A stretch of DNA of 64,000 nt from Paeniglutamicibacter sulfureus (lineage in GTDB: Bacteria > Actinomycetota > Actinomycetes > Actinomycetales > Micrococcaceae), in assembly GCF_030512175.1 (NCBI RefSeq), contig NZ_JAULBL010000001.1:682001-746000 (forward strand), given 5' to 3'. The number at the start of each line of letters is the position of its first letter. Position 1 is the stretch's first letter. The notes beneath the pieces are model-generated. The model did not search any database. It saw only the letters and a program-made list of their open reading frames with translations, and had not been told where the DNA came from. A program made the translations under genes and the position numbers. Shown here piece by piece: positions 57,520 through 64,000 of this stretch.

Positions 57520-57559
57520 GAAGGCGGGAGAAAAATGGTGGATGTTTTCTCCCGCCTTC
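57520..57559 (+). repeat. Perfect 15-bp inverted repeat between dgt and the next gene
   Basis: GAAGGCGGGAGAAAA pairs with its complement around a ten-base loop, 25 bases beyond the dgt stop. The A/T tract lies toward the loop, not after the stem, so it is not a standard terminator; it may still be a processing or attenuating hairpin. Confidence 0.6.
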
Positions 57560-57580
57560 GACACTGATGAAAGAAGTTCC

Positions 57581-58486
57581 ATGGACTGCGTGATGCCGTT
57601 GCGGATCTTGGAAGCCGTGAGGCTGCTGCACCGCATGGGCTATGGCGGGCTGAGATTCAATCCCGGGCTCAGCGCCTCGGGCATGTTCTGGCGCATCGCG
57701 CTGTTTTCCCAGGATTCACTGGATGTAAGCGGGGATGCCACTGAGCCAATCGGGGATGAACAGTGCCTGCGCTATTCAAATGGCGAAGGATACGAATTCA
57801 ATGCACGTCAGTTCCCCGAAGACGTCGGCCATGTCACGGTCGCCGAGGAAATCCTCGCCGCATTGCCCAAACTGCAGCGAAGCGATCCGCGGAATGCCAA
57901 TGATCGGGCGTACACGGAATGGTTTGCACGTCTCCTTCCGTTGGTGAAGAGCACATCCGGCCTGCCGATTGCCTACTGGGACTCCTATGGAGAGGACAAG
58001 GGTTGGAAGCTGGCATGGCCCGTTGACCGGTATGTGGAGTCACCGCCCGACAACCAGGCAATTCCCACACCGAAAAAAGACGAGCACTATGTCCTTGGGC
58101 TATGCGACGAGATCTTGGGCGAAGGACATGTCAGCCAGATGACGTTCGGATGGTTGCGTGGCGATCCTTCGCTGGCCACCGGCAAGCGCTCGAAGCTCCC
58201 GGTCGACGGCTTTTGGCGTACGCACGGGATCGTCGTGGAATTCCACGAGCGCCAACACAGCGAACCTGTTCCGTTCTTCGATGACAAGATCACGGCAACG
58301 GGAATGACCCGCGGCGAACAGCGCAAACTCTATGACCGTCGCAAAGCTGAACTTATCCCCCAAAACGGGTCGATATTGATAGTGATCGAGCAGAGTGATT
58401 TCCCACTGCAGAAAAACAAGATCGCCCGCGACCATGACCGGGACCTGCGCATCGTCAGGCGCCGTCTCTCCGCATTCCTACGCTGA
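57581..58486 (+). CDS. Hypothetical protein with possible nuclease-like C-terminal half
   Basis: No family is recognised. The 301-residue protein has an N-terminal region that begins [20 protein letters not shown], a middle part rich in aromatic residues, and a C-terminal half with [36 protein letters not shown] and [10 protein letters not shown]. The spacing of acidic and Lys residues recalls PD-(D/E)XK-type restriction-like folds, but no catalytic set could be fixed. It follows dgt by 85 bases in the same direction and ends at a terminator. The start at 57581 has only a weak ribosome site; ATG 57593 is possible. Confidence 0.65.
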   Translation: MDCVMPLRILEAVRLLHRMGYGGLRFNPGLSASGMFWRIALFSQDSLDVSGDATEPIGDEQCLRYSNGEGYEFNARQFPEDVGHVTVAEEILAALPKLQRSDPRNANDRAYTEWFARLLPLVKSTSGLPIAYWDSYGEDKGWKLAWPVDRYVESPPDNQAIPTPKKDEHYVLGLCDEILGEGHVSQMTFGWLRGDPSLATGKRSKLPVDGFWRTHGIVVEFHERQHSEPVPFFDDKITATGMTRGEQRKLYDRRKAELIPQNGSILIVIEQSDFPLQKNKIARDHDRDLRIVRRRLSAFLR

Positions 58487-58492
58487 ATGCAC

Positions 58493-58536
58493 GAATGCCG
58501 CGTAACCACTTTGCAGTGGTTACGCGGCATTCTTTT
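58493..58536. terminator. Bidirectional terminator between the hypothetical gene and icd
   Basis: An 18-bp perfect stem (GAATGCCGCGTAACCACT with its complement) with a TTGC loop is followed by TTTT. It lies within 10-15 bases of the stops of both convergent genes. Confidence 0.9.
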
Positions 58537-58546
58537 CCCAGTGAGA

Positions 58547-60823
<2,277 letters not shown>

Positions 60824-60989
60824 TCAACAGCCCTAACTTACCCGATTTACTGCGCCCGGACACTTTTTGTGGCGAGACTCCCCTTCTCCCCCGGACCCTT
60901 TTCACCCCGAAAAGCCGGGCCAATCGAGACCGCGGCGGCACACCCGCGTTAAGTTAACCCCTCATAACTGAACCGCGGATACCCCTCCC

Positions 60990-61574
60990 TCAGGTGCCTG
61001 GGAACAGCTTCCCCAGCTCACGGACGGTTTCATCGAAGAGCGCCAGCGGATCGGAGTCCACCCCGTCGAATTCCTGGCGGGCGAATGATTGCCAGGCTAC
61101 CCGCCAAGCGGCCGTCACCACCTCGGCAACCAGGAGCGCCTGGATCGGCCGCAGCGGGCCCCGTTGCGCCAACGACGCACTAAGCCCCTCGACAAGGTTT
61201 CGCTCCTGGCGCGTGGCAACCCGCATCATCTCCGGTTCCTGGACCATCAGTCGGGAAATCCTGCGGAAGTCGCTCTCTGCCACCTCCAGGGCGAAGAGCT
61301 CGCGGCACACGGCCAACAGGTCACCCAGGATCCCGGCGGCATTGCCATGCCGGCTTTCGCAGGCCACCAGGGCGTCGATCAGGCCCTGCTGGCCGGGCAT
61401 GAGGGCATGTTCCTTGGACGAGTAGTAGCGAAAGACGGTGCGCTCGGAAATGCCCACGCGTGCGGCGATGTCGCCGATCGTGGTGGCATCCATCCCCTTC
61501 TCTTCCACGAGGTCCAGCGTGGCACCCTGGATCTCGCGCAGCATTTGGGCGCGATGCTCTTCACGGATACCCAT
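60990..61574 (-). CDS. TetR-family repressor
   Basis: The 194-residue protein has the TetR helix-turn-helix TTIGDIAARVGISERTVFRYYSSKEHAL at residues 31-58, followed by a helical ligand domain. It diverges from the multidrug exporter gene. Two copies of the same dyad lie between them, so it probably represses both genes until a drug or metabolite binds. Confidence 0.9.
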   Translation of the reverse strand: MGIREEHRAQMLREIQGATLDLVEEKGMDATTIGDIAARVGISERTVFRYYSSKEHALMPGQQGLIDALVACESRHGNAAGILGDLLAVCRELFALEVAESDFRRISRLMVQEPEMMRVATRQERNLVEGLSASLAQRGPLRPIQALLVAEVVTAAWRVAWQSFARQEFDGVDSDPLALFDETVRELGKLFPGT

Positions 61575-61641
61575 GGCTCAGCTCTTTTCTTGAATCGGAG
61601 GCGCTCCCGGATAGGCGCGGGGCTCACCACACTATATTTCA

Positions 61642-61656
61642 TGTCACACTATGACA
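61642..61656. promoter_or_regulatory. TetR operator copy 1
   Basis: TGTCA-CACTA-TGACA is a perfect 5-5-5 dyad. An identical-arm copy lies at 61675-61689; the centres are 33 bases (about three helical turns) apart. Confidence 0.65.
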
Positions 61657-61674
61657 GAATTTGCTTACCAAAGC

Positions 61675-61689
61675 TGTCAGACCATGACA
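61675..61689. promoter_or_regulatory. TetR operator copy 2
   Basis: TGTCA-GACCA-TGACA shares both arms with the copy at 61642-61656 and lies 41 bases before the exporter start codon, where it would overlap its promoter. Confidence 0.65.
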
Positions 61690-61730
61690 TGATTTTCTTC
61701 GTTCAAATCTTACAGAAGAGGTAGCTTCCG

Positions 61731-63191
61731 ATGGCTCTGTCCACAGAAGACACGATTTCCCCGCCGGCAGCTCCTGCGCGGCAGGCTCCGCCCACCCTGC
61801 CCACCAAACAACTCGTCGGCATCATCGGCTCCCTCGCGCTCGCCGCGTTCCTGATGATCCTGAACGAAACGGTGCTCAGCGTCGCCCTCCCGGCGATCAT
61901 GGTGGACCTTTCCGTGTCGGCAGCCGCCGGCCAGTGGCTGACCACCGGTTTCCTGCTGACAATGTCCGTGGTCATCCCGACCACAGGCTATCTGTTGCAG
62001 CGCTTCAGCTCCCGGAGCCTATTCATTTTCGCGCTGTCCAGCTTCCTGGTCGGCACCTTGCTCGCGGTCTTCGCGCCAAGCTTCGCGGTGCTGTTGGTCG
62101 CCCGCATCATCCAGGCCATCGGCACCGCCATTGTGCTTCCGTTGCTGATGACCACCACCCTGATGCTGGTGCCCGTGCACAAGCGCGGCGCCATCATGGG
62201 CCTGAACTCGATCGTCATCTCTGTCGGTCCCGCCATTGGACCGACGGTTTCCGGCGCAATCGTCAACGCCTTCACCTGGCACTACATCTTCATCCTGATG
62301 GCACCGCTGGCTGTGGTCATCCTGGTCCTGGGGATCATCTTCATCAAGCTCCCGTCCCACGCCCGCAAGATTCCGCTCGATGTCCTTTCGGTCGTGCTTT
62401 CCGCGCTTGCCTTCGGCTTCCTGGTCTACGGCATCTCCAGCCTTGAGCACGCCGCCGACAACCTGGTCGTCACCGTCGCTTCCTTCGCCATCGGACTGGT
62501 CGCCCTGGCTTTGTTCATCAAGCGCCAGGTTCGGCTGACCCGCGTCGGCAAGGAGCTGCTGAACCTCACTCCCTTCAAGACCCGCACCTTCACCTTCTCG
62601 GTGGTGATGATCATGATCGCGATGGGCACCCTGCTGGGCACCATCGTGATGGTCCCGATCATCCTTGAATCCGGTGCCGGCTTCACCACCCTGTCCATCG
62701 GCATGATGCTGCTCCCCGGCGGTCTGGCCCAGGCGGTCGTTGCACCGATCTTCGGGCGCATCTACGACCGTTTCGGTCCCCGCCCGGTCCTCATTCCGGG
62801 AGCCGCCATGCTGGCGCTGGGCCAGTGGATGTACGTCACCGTGGATTCCGAGACCGCGCTGTGGATGTTCATGGTCAACCACATCGTCTTCTCCATCGGC
62901 CTGGCCCTGCTGATGACCGGTCTGATGTCATCGGCCCTGGCCACTGTTGAGCCTCGCCTCTACGGCCATGGCTCGGCCATTTTCACCACCGGCCAGCAGC
63001 TCGGCGGTGCCATCGGCACCACCATTTTCGTGACAGTCATGTCGCTGCTCGCCGGTTCCAAGATGGAAGCAGGTTCGGATCTGGCCCACGCGCTGTTCTC
63101 CGGCGCGCACGTTGCCTTCATCGTCGGCGCCGTCCTGGCCACCGTTGGCCTGGTGATCTCCCCCTTCGTCAAGGTGGACAAGCAGCGATAG
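61731..63191 (+). CDS. MFS multidrug efflux transporter, DHA2 (EmrB/QacA) family
   Basis: The 486-residue protein has about 14 membrane segments, the FLMILNETVLSVALPAI helix 1 motif of DHA2 proteins (the usual D in the LDxTVVNVALP pattern is N here), and GPAIGPTVSGAIVN as the antiporter motif C. AGAGG lies nine bases before the ATG. It is under the divergent TetR and its two operators. The substrate is unknown. Confidence 0.9.
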   Translation: MALSTEDTISPPAAPARQAPPTLPTKQLVGIIGSLALAAFLMILNETVLSVALPAIMVDLSVSAAAGQWLTTGFLLTMSVVIPTTGYLLQRFSSRSLFIFALSSFLVGTLLAVFAPSFAVLLVARIIQAIGTAIVLPLLMTTTLMLVPVHKRGAIMGLNSIVISVGPAIGPTVSGAIVNAFTWHYIFILMAPLAVVILVLGIIFIKLPSHARKIPLDVLSVVLSALAFGFLVYGISSLEHAADNLVVTVASFAIGLVALALFIKRQVRLTRVGKELLNLTPFKTRTFTFSVVMIMIAMGTLLGTIVMVPIILESGAGFTTLSIGMMLLPGGLAQAVVAPIFGRIYDRFGPRPVLIPGAAMLALGQWMYVTVDSETALWMFMVNHIVFSIGLALLMTGLMSSALATVEPRLYGHGSAIFTTGQQLGGAIGTTIFVTVMSLLAGSKMEAGSDLAHALFSGAHVAFIVGAVLATVGLVISPFVKVDKQR

Positions 63192-63220
63192 CGGCAGCAT
63201 CGACCAAAGAGGCTGAACTC

Positions 63221-63251
63221 AGGCCCCGGGCGAACCAATCGTCCGGGGCCT
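63221..63251 (+). terminator. Terminator of the exporter gene
   Basis: AGGCCCCGG pairs with CCGGGGCCT around a 13-base loop, 30 bases beyond the stop codon. There is no T-run. Confidence 0.6.
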
Positions 63252-63412
63252 CGGCACACCCTGAATCTTCGTGTCCTCTTTCCCTATCGGCACGGGACGC
63301 CGACCGGGGATCTTGAACGGATTACCATGGTGGGCGCATTGGGCCGGGGCATGCCCGGGTGACGGAGTCATGTCCCACAAGGCTTCAGGCTTCCTGGGAC
63401 CCTAAAGGCGTC

Positions 63413-63511
63413 CTACAATGCTGAAACGATCCAGATCACCAAGGCAATGGCCACCAGAACTCCCACGATTGTCCATACAAGGCCGCTTCCACGCATGTCC
63501 TTCACTTCCAT
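63413..63511 (-). CDS. Small membrane protein, 32 residues
   Basis: A short frame on the minus strand encodes MEVKDMRGSG followed by a single membrane helix LVWTIVGVLVAIALVIWIV and SAL. The tight packing of hydrophobic residues with a basic N-terminus argues for a real gene rather than chance. A ribosome site is poor (AAGAG is too close; AGAGG is about 14 bases away). No function is known. Confidence 0.55.
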   Translation of the reverse strand: MEVKDMRGSGLVWTIVGVLVAIALVIWIVSAL

Positions 63512-63915
63512 TCTCTTGGTTGGTACCTCTCATCATCGGCTTACGAAACCCGCATATCAAGGTTTTGCACTGTGGTGCGCATGGCGCTCAACCTGATTTC
63601 ACCGACACAGTGGATCGCTCGTTTTCCTCACCATCGCATGACGCGATCTGCTCTCTTGGCGCGATGCTGCGGGCTGTGCGGATCGGGATAACCTCGACCA
63701 GTGACCGAATCCGCCGCGCGGGTTCGGTGATGCATGGCAAGTTCCTGATCGACTGCCAGAACCGATGTGCTCGGACAAGTGAACGTTGAGACCAAGTACC
63801 TCCCGGCAAACCAGGCAAACGGTGTGGAGACCAGCTCGGGAAATTGAAGAAGGCATTTGTTCGGGACCATATGTCTTCCGGTTTCCCCGCATCCAAACGA
63901 CGGCTTAAACGGAAA
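63512..63915. other. Intergenic stretch with a possible small zinc-finger-like frame
   Basis: No confident gene. A minus-strand frame within 63599-63892 contains CLVCREVLGLNVHLSEH, a C-x2-C-x9-H-x3-H pattern, which could be a small zinc-binding protein or chance. Confidence 0.35.
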
Positions 63916-63960
63916 GCTGCCGCCGGCGTTTGCCCCTGAAGGCGAAACGCCGGCGGCAGC
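63916..63960. terminator. Strong GC-rich hairpin near the right edge
   Basis: A 16-bp stem (GCTGCCGCCGGCGTTT with its complement) plus three more pairs after a one-base bulge lies just downstream of the minus-strand frame ending at 63975, consistent with its terminator. Confidence 0.75.
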
Positions 63961-63974
63961 CGGATCACTTGTTC

Positions 63975-64000
63975 CTAGTGGAAGAAGTGGCGTGCTCCGG
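63975..64000 (-). CDS. C-terminal end of a leftward gene (partial)
   Basis: The last eight codons (GARHFFH, then TAG) of a probable gene lie at the window edge, immediately before a strong hairpin on the minus strand. The product cannot be named from so few residues. Confidence 0.35.

Noticed and set aside
57149-58486. Upstream extension of the hypothetical gene into dgt
   Set aside because: The extension is the wrong-frame reading of dgt; coding character begins after the dgt stop.

Overview
The window is high-GC, densely coding actinobacterial DNA. Gene content and order (sdhCDAB, monomeric NADP-isocitrate dehydrogenase, a Tad pilus locus without secretin genes, metE/metF/metY/metB, a glyA-folD pair) fit the Micrococcaceae (Arthrobacter, Paeniglutamicibacter and relatives). 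No rRNA, tRNA, CRISPR array or prophage was seen.

Layout: 1-9.0 kb is housekeeping: a partial GDP-mannose synthase, the succinate dehydrogenase operon ending in a strong hairpin, then a leftward run xthA-trpS-RNA ligase-like-yihY and a small membrane protein. 9.1-12.3 kb is a decay zone: a secreted dimethylformamidase-like protein with two frameshifts and two stops, a NYN plus double-LOTUS RNA-binding protein with a frameshift and a stop, and a LuxR-type remnant. 13.2-20.6 kb is a complete-looking Flp/Tad pilus locus (flp, two pseudopilin-like genes, cpaB, tadZ, tadA, tadB, tadC), preceded by an unassigned, strongly structured leader. 20.9-27.3 kb holds a class I cytochrome P450 with its own ferredoxin and ferredoxin reductase, bracketed by two paralogous LysR regulators and followed by a metabolite:H+ symporter.

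27.9-41.5 kb contains a fatty acid desaturase, a two-component system whose response regulator is frameshifted, a one-carbon block (folD, glyA under a ZTP riboswitch, and purU), a flavoprotein, a gamma-carbonic anhydrase, an oxidoreductase and a BASS transporter. 41.8-48.0 kb is a leftward methionine operon metF-metE-metY-metB behind a SAM-I riboswitch. 48.4-54.6 kb is a five-gene transport operon (two ATPases, MFS exporter, lipoprotein receptor, fused double permease) behind a Fur-family-like box; it resembles metallophore/nickel uptake systems.

54.9-55.95 kb is an IS982-like element sitting a few bases upstream of an E. coli-sized dGTPase, followed by an unrecognised protein with nuclease-like residues. 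58.5-64 kb has icd, a TetR repressor with two identical operator dyads facing a DHA2-type multidrug exporter, and a 32-residue membrane protein. The most interesting items are the pilus leader RNA, the P450 cassette with its altered I-helix, the fused-permease transporter with its metal box, and the dGTPase pair next to the IS.
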